Shown here in pieces: positions 1-8,561 of a stretch of DNA of 37,057 nt. Made by a program: the position numbers and the translations under genes. Each line of letters opens with the position of its first letter. Within the stretch, counting starts at the first letter, position 1. The DNA is from Bacteroidota bacterium (GTDB taxonomy: Bacteria; Bacteroidota; Bacteroidia; Bacteroidales; F082), in contig JAJRQN010000052.1 in assembly GCA_024280235.1 (NCBI GenBank), positions 1 to 37,057 on the forward strand, in the 5' to 3' direction. The notes under the pieces are model-generated. The model was not told the origin of the DNA. It saw nothing but the letters and a program-made list of their open reading frames with translations, and ran no database searches.

Positions 1-36
1 CATTTATCTGGACTAAATACAAATAGCAAAAATGTG

Positions 37-44
37 TATCTTTG
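37..44 (+). promoter_or_regulatory. -7 promoter element of the E1 dehydrogenase gene
   Basis: TATCTTTG matches the Bacteroidota sigma-ABfr -7 consensus TAnnTTTG and lies 24 nt before the ATG at 69. No convincing -33 TTG is seen at the usual 19-21 nt spacing, though the window starts only 36 nt upstream. Confidence 0.6.
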
Positions 45-68
45 CGCTAAATTTAATTAACGCAAAAA

Positions 69-2114
69 ATGTCATATACAAGGCAATTTACATTAGACAA
101 TACAGGCAAAGAAACATTATCAAAGTGGTACCGGCTCTTGACGTTGGGCAGGCAGCTTGACGAAAAAGCCCCGAATTACCTGAAACAGGCTCTCGGCTGG
201 TCGTATCATGCGCCTTATGCTGGCCATGATGGCATTCAACTCGCTATTGGGCAGGTGTTCGACCGTGAAAAAGATTTCCTGTTTCCCTATTATCGCGATA
301 TGCTTACGGCAATTTCCGCCGGGCTTACTGCAGAAGAGATCATACTGAATGGTATATCAAAAGCAGCCGATGTGGCCGGTGACGGACGACACATGTCCAA
401 TCATTTTGCCAAACCCGAATGGCGCATCCAAAACGTCTCTTCAGCCACCGGAAATCATACACTGCATGCCGTGGGAGTGGCACGTTCCATCAAAATTTAT
501 AATGGGGGAGGGGTTGCCATCAGTTCGCAGGGCGAATCATCTACTTCCGAAGGCTATGTTTTTGAAGCCATCAACGGCGCAGCCAAGGAAAAAGTTCCGG
601 TTATCTTTGTTTTTCAGGATAATAAGTATGGCATATCAGTGCCACAGGCTGACCAGTCGGCCAACGTGAGGGCAGCGGATAATTACCGCGGTATCAGAAA
701 CCTGAAAATTATGTTTTGTGATGGTAAAAATGTTTTCGATTCTATGAATACCATGTTTGCGGCTAAAGAGTATGCTCTGAAAAACAGTCTTCCGGTTATT
801 GTGCATGCCAACTGCGTGCGTATTCATTCACATTCCAATTCTGACCGTCAGGAGTTGTATCGTGATGAAAATGAACGCCATTGCGTAACGCTTTCCGACC
901 CGCTTACTCGTTTTCGGATGCAGCTTGTACATTCCGGCACGTTTACGGAGGAGGAGTTGGAAATTATGGATAGTGAAGCTAAAAAAATCATTTCTGCTGC
1001 ACACAAAAAAGCTATCAGGGCGGCTGATCCTGATCCAAAATCAATCTTCGATTTTGTTTCCCCCGAACCTTACCTCAGCCGGAAATATCCGGATGGAACC
1101 CATGATGAAACCAATGGAAAAAAAATGCGACTTATTGAAGCCCTTAATTACACATTGAAGGCTGAATTCCGCCATAATCCGGATACTTATATTTGGGGAC
1201 AGGATATGGCAAACAAAGAAAAAGGTGGTATCTTCAACGTTTCCAAAGGGATGCAGAAAGAATTTGGACACATTAGGGTATTCAATGCACCCATTGCCGA
1301 AGATTATATTGTGGGTACTTCCAACGGAATGACCCGCTTTGATGATAAAATCAGAGTGGTGATTGAAGGAGCCGAATTTGCAGATTATTTCTGGCCGGCC
1401 ATGGAACAACTCGTGGACAGCTCGCACGATTATTGGCGTAGCAATGGACAGTTTTCGCCCAATGTTACCATTCGGCTGGCCTCGGGTGGATATATCGGCG
1501 GCGGACTTTATCATTCGCAAAATATTGAAGCGGCATTGACAACCCTGCCCGGATTGAGGGTGGTGTATCCTTCGTTTGCGGATGATGCAGCCGGTTTGTT
1601 GCGTACAGCTATTCGTTCAAAAGGGTTAACGCTCTTTCTGGAACCTAAAGCCATGTACAATGATCCTTCGAGTGAAGCCGTTGTGCCTGACGATTTTGAA
1701 GTACCTTTCGGTAAAGCCCGCATTCGACGTGAAGGGAATGACATTTCCTTTATCACTTATGGAAATACGGTTCCCATGTGTCTGCATGTTGCCGAACTGT
1801 TGATGAAAGAAACGGGAAAAAGCGCGGAGGTAATTGATATCCGTTCGTTGCTGCCGCTGGATGAAGAGACGATTCTTTCTTCTGTAAAAAAGACCAATCG
1901 GGCGTTGGTAGTACATGAGGATAAGGTTTTCGCCGGTTTTGGTGCAGAAATAGCCGCTTTAATAATCGATAAAGGTTTTGAATATTTGGATGCTCCCGTA
2001 AAACGTGTGGGTTCTACTTTTACACCAGTGGGTTTTAACCGTATTTTGGAAAAAGCCATCCTTCCCAATATGGAAAAAATTACTACTGTTGCAAAGGAGT
2101 TGCTGGCGTTTTAA
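69..2114 (+). CDS. 2-oxoacid dehydrogenase E1, fused alpha and beta subunits (branched-chain/2-oxoisovalerate type)
   Basis: This 681-residue protein is a thiamine-diphosphate E1 component that decarboxylates a 2-oxo acid and passes the acyl group to the lipoyl E2. The N-terminal half (about 1-340) is the alpha subunit: the ThDP/Mg motif reads GESSTSEG followed about 28 residues on by DNKYGIS, the pattern of branched-chain rather than pyruvate E1. The C-terminal half (about 350-681) is the transketolase-like beta subunit, with IWGQDMANKEKGG, RLASGG and the final DIRSLLPLD and HEDKVFAGFGAEI segments. Such single-chain E1 proteins of about 660-690 aa are common in Bacteroidota. No E2 or E3 gene is in the window, so the exact substrate cannot be fixed. 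Transcription is monocistronic as far as seen; the next gene is convergent. The start follows a TAnnTTTG promoter and has no Shine-Dalgarno site. Confidence 0.9.
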   Translation: MSYTRQFTLDNTGKETLSKWYRLLTLGRQLDEKAPNYLKQALGWSYHAPYAGHDGIQLAIGQVFDREKDFLFPYYRDMLTAISAGLTAEEIILNGISKAADVAGDGRHMSNHFAKPEWRIQNVSSATGNHTLHAVGVARSIKIYNGGGVAISSQGESSTSEGYVFEAINGAAKEKVPVIFVFQDNKYGISVPQADQSANVRAADNYRGIRNLKIMFCDGKNVFDSMNTMFAAKEYALKNSLPVIVHANCVRIHSHSNSDRQELYRDENERHCVTLSDPLTRFRMQLVHSGTFTEEELEIMDSEAKKIISAAHKKAIRAADPDPKSIFDFVSPEPYLSRKYPDGTHDETNGKKMRLIEALNYTLKAEFRHNPDTYIWGQDMANKEKGGIFNVSKGMQKEFGHIRVFNAPIAEDYIVGTSNGMTRFDDKIRVVIEGAEFADYFWPAMEQLVDSSHDYWRSNGQFSPNVTIRLASGGYIGGGLYHSQNIEAALTTLPGLRVVYPSFADDAAGLLRTAIRSKGLTLFLEPKAMYNDPSSEAVVPDDFEVPFGKARIRREGNDISFITYGNTVPMCLHVAELLMKETGKSAEVIDIRSLLPLDEETILSSVKKTNRALVVHEDKVFAGFGAEIAALIIDKGFEYLDAPVKRVGSTFTPVGFNRILEKAILPNMEKITTVAKELLAF

Positions 2115-2228
2115 CCTCAATATATTCTGTAATAGGAGAAACAACAACTTCATTATAAGTTTTTCAGGTAATATAAATCCTCATGAGTAATTGTGTAATG
2201 CTTTTTACTTCACGAAACACTCCGATAG

Positions 2229-3533
2229 TCATTGTTTCTCTGGAAGTTTTATCTTTCTCACAGTTTCCATGAAGAGTTTTATATCCTTTTTCCTGAGAAC
2301 CCATTCGAAAATACGGGTGTGAGTTTGTTTTTGAAAAACGACATACTGGTAAATTACGCTGGCAAGATAATTCAGAGAAGCTGTTGCTGCGGCTCCGATA
2401 TAACCAAACGGAGGTATCAGCAAAAAGGCAAATACCAAGGTGAAAACAAGGCCGAGGATGTTCGCTCTCAGGTTGACAGCCGGCTGTCCTACCCCCGAAA
2501 AGTAATGACTAAAAATAGTATTGGCTGCCAAAGCCATTACTCCCGGACTTAATACCAATACAATTGTTTTTATCACGCCAAAAGACTGACTAAAAACAAA
2601 TTGGTATATGTTTTGTGGAATTACCAACAGTATCAGAAGCGCCAAAAAGGTAAGCAGCAAAGTGAATTTCATAAGCCTGATGCTTAATGTGCGTGCATAT
2701 TCTTTGTCGCTGCTGTTGGAAATGGCGCTGTATTGTACCAACGAAATACTTTGTCCAATCAGCCGCAATCCCTCAGTAAGTTGTACGCCGGCACTATAAA
2801 TTCCCAAAGGGGAAAGCCCCGCAAAAATCCGGATAAAATAAAAGCTCAGCCGTTTGTTGCCAATATGTAACATCACAGCCGATTGTGTTGGCAATCCATA
2901 ATGCAAAATCTCCCTTGAAGCGGCTTTCCAGCCATGGACAGAATAACTTTCCAGCTTTTTTATAATCTGATAAAATCCCATAATACTTCCTGCACCCCAT
3001 GAAATGTACATGGCTATCACATAGGCTTCCGGGCCGATTTGCTGGTTGATAAAAATTTCCCAAAGAAAAATAAGTAAGAATAAAATAATCTGAACAGTAA
3101 AAATAATGTTGTAAACAGAAATTCGCTTTTGCCCAATAAGCAGATTGTAATGAATTTGCATAAAACCATTGAGCAGCGCCAGAAGCAGAATATCCGAAGT
3201 AAACTCTTTGGGTACAATCACACTTAAAAAGGCAGGAAAAAGAGTCAGCAACAGCCAACCGATACTCAGGAAAATGATGGCAACAAATAAAATCCAGAGA
3301 TACGAAGAGAAAAGCAGGGCGCCCGTTTTGCTTCGTGATGCAAAATAGATGAGTGAGCCACCTGCTACCAGCCCCATAAAAAGCTGGATGACAGTTATGT
3401 CGAGCACTATTAAACTTATGATACCGAATCCTCTGCTTCCGATAAAATTGGTAAGCAGCAAAAGAACAACAAGATTAAACAGCGCATTCAGGAGGCGCGT
3501 ACCGGCAGTGTGGAGTATGTTTTTAAATATCAT
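2229..3533 (-). CDS. Polysaccharide/lipid-linked oligosaccharide flippase-like membrane protein (MATE/MOP superfamily)
   Basis: This protein of about 434 residues has roughly 12-14 hydrophobic segments spread along its length, starting with IFKNILHTAGTRLLNALFNL, which resembles the first helix of Wzx-type flippases. Late segments (LSPGVMALAANTIFSHYFSG, GYIGAAATASLNY) fit the oligosaccharide flippase and polysaccharide biosynthesis C-terminal families. It probably exports lipid-linked sugars across the inner membrane, but the substrate is unknown. An in-frame ATG exists 45 nt further upstream at 3578, but it lies before the TACTTTTG promoter element at 3544-3551, so the start at 3533 is preferred; this leaves a 5' leader of only a few bases. 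It is convergent with the E1 gene. A glycosyltransferase lies 1.6 kb away on the other strand, so a link to surface glycan synthesis is possible but unproven. Confidence 0.8.
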   Translation of the reverse strand: MIFKNILHTAGTRLLNALFNLVVLLLLTNFIGSRGFGIISLIVLDITVIQLFMGLVAGGSLIYFASRSKTGALLFSSYLWILFVAIIFLSIGWLLLTLFPAFLSVIVPKEFTSDILLLALLNGFMQIHYNLLIGQKRISVYNIIFTVQIILFLLIFLWEIFINQQIGPEAYVIAMYISWGAGSIMGFYQIIKKLESYSVHGWKAASREILHYGLPTQSAVMLHIGNKRLSFYFIRIFAGLSPLGIYSAGVQLTEGLRLIGQSISLVQYSAISNSSDKEYARTLSIRLMKFTLLLTFLALLILLVIPQNIYQFVFSQSFGVIKTIVLVLSPGVMALAANTIFSHYFSGVGQPAVNLRANILGLVFTLVFAFLLIPPFGYIGAAATASLNYLASVIYQYVVFQKQTHTRIFEWVLRKKDIKLFMETVRKIKLPEKQ

Positions 3534-3543
3534 GATGTATGGA

Positions 3544-3551
3544 CAAAAGTA
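3544..3551 (-). promoter_or_regulatory. -7 promoter element of the flippase gene
   Basis: On the minus strand this reads TACTTTTG, a full TAnnTTTG match, ten bases before the ATG at 3533. It decides the start: the longer reading frame would begin upstream of the promoter. Confidence 0.6.
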
Positions 3552-3707
3552 AAGGTTTCGAGGAAATATTTTTAACAAAATTTATATCGAGGCTGAATAT
3601 CCATTGTTTAATTTTGAATATCAAAATTAGGCAGGTCGTATTATTTGACTTTTTTTCAAACTTTGGCAGGAATTTTGCATATTTTAAAAAAACTTAAAAT
3701 AAGTTTA

Positions 3708-3715
3708 TATATTTG
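3708..3715 (+). promoter_or_regulatory. -7 promoter element of the lipoprotein/barrel pair
   Basis: TATATTTG matches TAnnTTTG, about 28-37 nt before the possible starts of the DUF4136 lipoprotein. The surroundings are very AT-rich and no well-spaced -33 element stands out. Confidence 0.55.
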
Positions 3716-3752
3716 CACACTTAATTTATAATAATTTTAAATAATGATTTTT

Positions 3753-4418
3753 ATGAAAAAATGGATGAATAGAGCGCTTCTTGCCATTGCAGGCTTCGGA
3801 GTACTCGCTTTTATGGAAGGTTGCTATCCTGACAATAGCCTTACCGTGAGTCAGGCGGACAACGTTCTTACAGGCTATAACGATTCTGTAAACTTCCAAA
3901 GTTTACACACCTATTACATGCCAGACACTATTGTGTGGCGTGATACGACCACCCACAATCCTGTAGCGAATCAGGATGCTTACCTTGCTGAAATTGCCAG
4001 GCAAATGCAGGCTTTTGGTTATCAGAGGCTTACGGTAGCAGATACTGTTGGTGGTAAAGTTCCGGATGTTGACATGTTTGTATCTGCTTCAGAACAAAGT
4101 TTTCTGCTTGGTGGATGGTACAATCCATGGTATGGTGGCGGTTGGTACGGCCCATGGTATCCTGGTGGCGGCTGGTGGTATCCTCCTTATTATTATCCCC
4201 CAATTCCCTGGTATTCTGAATATAAAACAGGCACGCTAATTATGGAAATGGTTAATCCCAATGACTACGATATTATTAAAGGCGATACTGTTGGACGTGT
4301 GTACTGGAACGGTGCCTTGAATGGTTTGCTTGAAGGCAGCAATATTAAAACCAGGGTATTAGACGGGATAGCTCAGGCTTTTAAACAATCACCCGAGATT
4401 AAAACTTCTTCAAAGTAA
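3753..4418 (+). CDS. DUF4136-family lipoprotein
   Basis: This protein of about 221 residues begins with a lipoprotein signal: KK near the N-terminus, a hydrophobic stretch, then a lipobox ending MEGC, so it should be lipid-anchored and periplasm- or surface-facing. The body fits DUF4136: an N-terminal strand around VNFQSLHTYY, an AEIARQMQAFGYQRL helix, DVDMFVSAS, and a C-terminal LIMEMVNP...VYWNGALNG segment. A low-complexity insert rich in Trp, Tyr, Gly and Pro (about residues 120-155) interrupts the domain, as often seen in this family. The function of DUF4136 is unknown. An alternative ATG lies three codons upstream at 3744. The next gene starts 9 nt after the stop, so the two are almost certainly one transcript serving the cell envelope. 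Confidence 0.85.
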   Translation: MKKWMNRALLAIAGFGVLAFMEGCYPDNSLTVSQADNVLTGYNDSVNFQSLHTYYMPDTIVWRDTTTHNPVANQDAYLAEIARQMQAFGYQRLTVADTVGGKVPDVDMFVSASEQSFLLGGWYNPWYGGGWYGPWYPGGGWWYPPYYYPPIPWYSEYKTGTLIMEMVNPNDYDIIKGDTVGRVYWNGALNGLLEGSNIKTRVLDGIAQAFKQSPEIKTSSK

Positions 4419-4427
4419 CCTACAAAA

Positions 4428-5033
4428 ATGAAAAAGATGAAAAAGATAAAAACAATCATAATCAGTGCCTTTTTTATTTTCTCAGGCATGACGACTTTCG
4501 CTCAGGGCGGCGGTATCTGGAACTTTCAGTGGGATATGGGTTTTGGAACCGGGAATACCCAAAACTTTATTAGTGCTCCCAGCTTTCGGGGTATGAGTAT
4601 TGAAGGCCGCGGTTTCGTAACCGAGCACATCACTATTGGAGGCCGATTTGGATGGCAGACTTTCTACAAAGATTATGGAAAAGTAACCAGAACACATGGT
4701 ACCCAGACCATCACGGGATACAATAAAAAGTATATCAATGCTATGCCTCTGATGGCTACAGCACATTACTATTTTACCACATCGAAAATTTATTCGTATG
4801 TCGGTTTGGGTATTGGTACTTATTATATGGATATCCGTGATCAAATGGGGATATATTACATTCCTGATAAATACTGGCATTTTGGTCTGTCTCCCGATAT
4901 AGGAGTTGTAGTACCCATCGGACATAATGTTGGCCTTACAGGTAACATCCGGTATAATTATGCTGTAAAAACAAAAAATAGTGAATCTCAATCATGGATT
5001 GGCATAGGCCTAGGCCTTTCGTACACTTTCTAA
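4428..5033 (+). CDS. Small outer-membrane beta-barrel protein
   Basis: This 201-residue protein has a Sec signal peptide (basic KKMKKIK, hydrophobic core, likely cleavage near TTFA-QGG) and then alternating amphipathic strands rich in Gly, Tyr and Phe. It ends in Tyr-Thr-Phe, the aromatic C-terminus typical of BAM substrates. Strand pairs such as ITIGGRFGWQTFY, ATAHYYFTTSKIYSYVGLGIGTYY and VGLTGNIRYNYAV suggest an 8-stranded OmpA/OmpW-like barrel. No specific ligand or enzyme role can be read. It is the second gene of a pair with the DUF4136 lipoprotein and is followed by a strong terminator, which closes the operon. Confidence 0.8.
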   Translation: MKKMKKIKTIIISAFFIFSGMTTFAQGGGIWNFQWDMGFGTGNTQNFISAPSFRGMSIEGRGFVTEHITIGGRFGWQTFYKDYGKVTRTHGTQTITGYNKKYINAMPLMATAHYYFTTSKIYSYVGLGIGTYYMDIRDQMGIYYIPDKYWHFGLSPDIGVVVPIGHNVGLTGNIRYNYAVKTKNSESQSWIGIGLGLSYTF

Positions 5034-5052
5034 AGTTCACTTATTTCTATAA

Positions 5053-5087
5053 AAAAAACGCCGGATTTTATTTTTCCGGCGTTTTTT
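5053..5087 (+). terminator. Rho-independent terminator after the outer-membrane barrel gene
   Basis: CGCCGGA and TCCGGCG form a perfect 7-bp GC-rich stem (5059-5065 with 5075-5081) around an AT-only loop. A run of T follows at 5082-5087, and a matching A run on the 5' side extends the stem. Confidence 0.9.
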
Positions 5088-5122
5088 GTTTCTCTGCATT
5101 TCTTATGATGGCGAAAAAGTTA

Positions 5123-5152
5123 TTGTATCCTCCCGATTATGTCTTATTTTTG
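5123..5152 (+). promoter_or_regulatory. Promoter (-33 TTG and -7 TATTTTTG) of the glycosyltransferase fusion
   Basis: TTG at 5123-5125 and TATTTTTG at 5145-5152 are separated by 19 nt, the canonical Bacteroidota spacing. The start codon follows 13 or 22 nt after the -7 element. Confidence 0.65.
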
Positions 5153-5174
5153 ATGTCTTAATGATGTGCAACCC

Positions 5175-7139
5175 ATGAAACTCTCAGTCGTTATTGTAAA
5201 CTACAATGTGAAGCATTTTCTTGAGCAATGCCTTCTTTCTGTGAAAAAGGCTATGGAGAATGTTGAGGGAGAGATATTTGTTGTGGATAACAGCTCGGTG
5301 GATGGTTCGACAGATATGGTTCGGAAAAAATTTCCACTGGTGCAGATTATTGCCAACAAAGAGAATCAGGGGTTTGCAAAAGCCAATAATCAGGCTATCA
5401 GAAAGGCAAAAGGAGAATACATCTTACTACTTAACCCCGATACGGTGGTGGAAGATGATACATTCGGCAAAGTCGTTGCATTTATGGACAGCCATCCGGA
5501 TGCCGGAGGCCTTGGTGTTAAAATGGTGGATGGATATGGGAAATTTTTACCGGAATCAAAACGCGGACTGCCCACGCCTGCTACTGCTTTTTATAAGATT
5601 TTTGGTTTGTCAGCGCTTTTTCCACATTCCAAACGTTTCTCAAAATATCATCTTGGCTATCTTGATGAAAATAAAATTCACAAAGTGGATATTCTGGCAG
5701 GTGCTTTTATGCTGTTGCGAAAAAGTGTTCTTGACAAAACCGGATTGCTGGATGAAGCCTTTTTTATGTATGGCGAGGACATCGACTTGTCGTACCGGAT
5801 AATGCAGGCAGGATACAATAATTATTATTTTCCGGAAACACGCATAATTCATTACAAAGGTGAAAGCACAAAAAAAAGCAGCGTGAATTACGTACTGGTT
5901 TTTTATCACGCTATGGTTGTGTTTGCCCGGAAACATTTTACAACAAAAAGAGCCGGTATTTTTGCGTTTTTTATCAATATCGCCATTTATTTCCGCGCTT
6001 TGCTTGCTCTTGTGTCCCGCTTTTTCGAAAAGATGATTCTGCCACTGTTAGATATGCTTATGATGTCTGCCGGTGTATTTCTCGTGAAGCTGTTCTGGGA
6101 AAAGAATATTGTTTATCCTCATGGAGGCCATTATCCTGGCCTGTTTTTAGAATTTGTCCTGCCATCTTATATTCTGATTTGGCTCATAGCCATCTATTTT
6201 AGTGGTGGTTATGACAAACCTGTTCGGATACGGCCGGTTATTGCCGGAATTTTCTCGGGCACGATACTTATTCTCGTGTTGTATGCTCTCATGCCGGATA
6301 ATCTGCGCTTTTCGCGAGGGCAAATACTGATGGATATGGTATGGGGACTTGTTGCATTGCCACTGTTACGGCTGTTACTTCATGCAACGAAAATTCCGGG
6401 ATTCAAACTGGGAAAACCGGCAAACAAACGCTTTTTGGTAATTGGCGATGAAAAAGAAGCCGGTCGTGTTGCCGCTATTCTTGAAGATTCGTATGTTACT
6501 CCCGGTTTCGTGGGTTTGATAAGTCCCGACGAAAAAGCTGAAAAACCTGATGGGTTTCTCGGAAATTTTCCACAAGTGAAAGACATTATCGGTATTTTCT
6601 CTGTGGATGAAGTTATTTTTTGTGCCAAAAACATTTCGCACCAAACCATTATTGATAAAATGACAGTCTGGAAGTCAGAACAGGTCGTTTTTAAAATTGC
6701 TCCCGAAGACAGCCTTTCTATTATCGGCAGCAATTCCATTAACACGCAGGGCGAATTATATACGGTTGATATTAATTCTGTGGATAAACCAGCCAACAAA
6801 AGGAACAAGCGGGTGCTCGATATTGTTTCTTCACTTTTGCTTATGTTGTTTTATCCCGTCTTTATGTTTTTGGTAAAACAACCAATTGGTTTTCTGAAAA
6901 ACATTCTTAAGGTTTTCTTTGGCTCCAAATCGTGGGTTGGATATGCGCCGATGGAAGGCAAAAGCATTCATCTTCCTGAAATAAAACACGGGGTGCTTTC
7001 TCCTGCTGATGGAATGAAAAGTGGTATTATTGGAAAGGAAACTTTGCAGAAACTCAACGTTTTGTATGCCCGCGATTATAATATCCAGAAAGACATAAAT
7101 CTAATTTTATCTTCTTTTCGCAAACTGGGACGATTGTAA
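5175..7139 (+). CDS. Glycosyltransferase family 2 fused to a catalytically truncated polyprenyl sugar-phosphotransferase
   Basis: This protein has about 654 residues. The N-terminal 240 form a rhamnosyltransferase-like GT2 domain: SVVIVNYN, VDNSSVDGS, NQGFAKANN, LLLNPDTVV and the acceptor-side FFMYGEDIDLSYR. Several membrane segments follow (about 255-400). Next comes a Rossmann-like region (KRFLVIGDEKEAGRVAAIL) like the nucleotide-binding part of WcaJ-type initiating transferases. The last 111 residues begin and end like a bacterial sugar transferase (NKRVLDIVSS; YARDYNIQKDINLIL), but the central part with the KFRTM and ELPQ catalytic motifs is absent. The GT2 half should be active on a surface glycan; the other half may be an anchor or regulatory part. 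ATG at 5166 is an alternative start; 5175 (MKLSVVIVNYN) fits the family better. A methyltransferase gene starts 27 nt downstream. Confidence 0.85.
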   Translation: MKLSVVIVNYNVKHFLEQCLLSVKKAMENVEGEIFVVDNSSVDGSTDMVRKKFPLVQIIANKENQGFAKANNQAIRKAKGEYILLLNPDTVVEDDTFGKVVAFMDSHPDAGGLGVKMVDGYGKFLPESKRGLPTPATAFYKIFGLSALFPHSKRFSKYHLGYLDENKIHKVDILAGAFMLLRKSVLDKTGLLDEAFFMYGEDIDLSYRIMQAGYNNYYFPETRIIHYKGESTKKSSVNYVLVFYHAMVVFARKHFTTKRAGIFAFFINIAIYFRALLALVSRFFEKMILPLLDMLMMSAGVFLVKLFWEKNIVYPHGGHYPGLFLEFVLPSYILIWLIAIYFSGGYDKPVRIRPVIAGIFSGTILILVLYALMPDNLRFSRGQILMDMVWGLVALPLLRLLLHATKIPGFKLGKPANKRFLVIGDEKEAGRVAAILEDSYVTPGFVGLISPDEKAEKPDGFLGNFPQVKDIIGIFSVDEVIFCAKNISHQTIIDKMTVWKSEQVVFKIAPEDSLSIIGSNSINTQGELYTVDINSVDKPANKRNKRVLDIVSSLLLMLFYPVFMFLVKQPIGFLKNILKVFFGSKSWVGYAPMEGKSIHLPEIKHGVLSPADGMKSGIIGKETLQKLNVLYARDYNIQKDINLILSSFRKLGRL

Positions 7140-7166
7140 ATCAATTGTTTATAAAGATGAAACAAT

Positions 7167-7973
7167 ATGAATAAAATTAGAAAATCATTCAAAGCAATAG
7201 GCGCTGTTATCAAAAATCCATGGCTGTTGAACAAGGTTTTGGCTGACGATAGCATTTGGGAAAACTATCTGCGAAAGCAAAACTATCCTGAAAACGGATT
7301 GCCGGTGGTGGAGTTGGATACGCTTTTTCCGGAATTTTCGGAAGTGCTGGATACTTTTGCTTTTTTGGATGGTGGTTCGTTGCCAACAGATATTGTATTG
7401 CTGAAATTGCTGGCAAAACGATTTCCCGCCTGTCGCTATTTTGAGATTGGGACATGGCGCGGTGAGAGTGTGGCCAATGTGGCAGATGTAGTGTCTCAAT
7501 GTTTCACCCTGAATCTCTCCAAGAAAGAGATGTTAGGAAAAGGGATGGATGAAAAATACGCTGATTTACATGGTTTTTTCTCCAAAGGAAAGGAAAACAT
7601 TACCCATTTGGAGGGCAATTCGCTGACTTTCGATTTTGCCGGACTTAACCAAAAGTTTGATTTGATTTTTATCGATGGCGACCACCACTTTGAAACGGTA
7701 AAAAAAGATACGGAAAACGTTTTTGCTCACCTGATACACGATAAAAGTACTGTGGTCTGGCATGATTATGCTTACCATCCGGAAAAGATAAGACCGGAAG
7801 TTTATGCCGCTATTATGGAGGGAACGCCTCCTGACAAACGGAAGCATCTGGTTCATGTTGCCAACACCATGTGTGCAGTCTGTCTGCCCGAAACCTTTCC
7901 AACACATTCATTAGATATCCCGGTAACGCCACGAATAAATTTTCAGATAAAGCTGAAAGGGGAGAAGTTGTGA
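7167..7973 (+). CDS. Class I SAM-dependent methyltransferase (Methyltransf_24-like)
   Basis: This 268-residue protein carries a class I SAM-binding fold: motif I is YFEIGTWRGES (about 91-101), followed by an LEGNS strand and FDLIFIDGDHHFETVKKD, the strongly conserved IDGDH motif of the Methyltransf_24 group. A C-terminal VVWHDY segment is also typical. Family members methylate sugars or small molecules, often in polysaccharide clusters. The gene starts 27 nt after the GT2 fusion and is probably cotranscribed, which suggests glycan modification as its job; the substrate is not readable. The N-terminal 80 residues are a helical extension I do not recognise. Confidence 0.8.
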   Translation: MNKIRKSFKAIGAVIKNPWLLNKVLADDSIWENYLRKQNYPENGLPVVELDTLFPEFSEVLDTFAFLDGGSLPTDIVLLKLLAKRFPACRYFEIGTWRGESVANVADVVSQCFTLNLSKKEMLGKGMDEKYADLHGFFSKGKENITHLEGNSLTFDFAGLNQKFDLIFIDGDHHFETVKKDTENVFAHLIHDKSTVVWHDYAYHPEKIRPEVYAAIMEGTPPDKRKHLVHVANTMCAVCLPETFPTHSLDIPVTPRINFQIKLKGEKL

Positions 7974-7985
7974 TTATTAATTTTT

Positions 7986-8016
7986 TGCTCATTCAGATTT
8001 GTAATCTCAATGAGCA
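7986..8016. repeat. REP-like hairpin after the methyltransferase gene
   Basis: TGCTCATT (7986-7993) pairs with AATGAGCA (8009-8016), and inside it AGATT pairs with AATCT around TGT. The sequence resembles the ATTCGG...CCGAATGAGC palindrome at 23717-23739. No T run follows, so it is not a classical terminator. The rest of the gap 7974-8121 shows nothing else. Confidence 0.55.
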
Positions 8017-8121
8017 CATTGGCACAAAAGTGAGCTAAAGTTCGCATTATACTGAAACCCAATACGATGTAATATCTGCAATTATCCATATTGGAATTTC
8101 ATATTGAACCCATTAAAATAT

Positions 8122-8129
8122 TATTTTTG
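8122..8129 (+). promoter_or_regulatory. -7 promoter element of ruvX-def
   Basis: TATTTTTG matches TAnnTTTG and ends 11 nt before the ruvX ATG, so the leader is very short. No -33 TTG lies at ideal spacing. Confidence 0.6.
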
Positions 8130-8140
8130 CAGTCTGAATT

Positions 8141-8554
8141 ATGGGACGAATTTTATCTATTGATTACGGTCAGAAAAGAGTGGGTATTGCAGTTACCGAC
8201 CCGTTGCAATTGATTGCCAACGGGCTTGAAACTGTTGCTGCCAAAGATATTTGGAAATATTTGGCAGATTATCTGCAATGTGAGGATGTGGAGATTATTG
8301 TTGTGGGCGAACCCCGCGACATGATGAACCGCCCTTCCGATTCAAGCCGTTTCGTAGAGCCTTTCGTCAGAAAACTAAGAAAAACTTATCCCCATATGAA
8401 AATAGAACGTTACGATGAACGGTTTACATCAAAAATGGCTTTCCAAGCCATGATTGACGGTGGTCTCGGGAAGAAAAAACGCCGCAACAAAGCCCTTGTT
8501 GACACCATTAGCGCAACTCTGATACTACAATCTTATCTTGAATCAGTAAAATAG
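8141..8554 (+). CDS. ruvX: RuvX/YqgF family putative pre-16S rRNA nuclease
   Basis: This 137-residue protein has the full length of the YqgF/RuvX family, an RNase H-fold nuclease implicated in 16S rRNA 5' maturation and also named as a putative Holliday junction resolvase. The first catalytic Asp sits in ILSIDYGQKRVGIAVTDP, the second acidic strand is IIVVGEPRDM, and the third motif is YDERFTS; the C-terminal KKKRRNKALVDTISATLILQSYL helix is the usual D-A-x-A-A region, here VDTISA. The start is fixed by a TAnnTTTG element 11 nt upstream. The stop lies 7 nt before def, so both genes form one transcript. Confidence 0.92.
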   Translation: MGRILSIDYGQKRVGIAVTDPLQLIANGLETVAAKDIWKYLADYLQCEDVEIIVVGEPRDMMNRPSDSSRFVEPFVRKLRKTYPHMKIERYDERFTSKMAFQAMIDGGLGKKKRRNKALVDTISATLILQSYLESVK

Positions 8555-8561
8555 AAATTTT

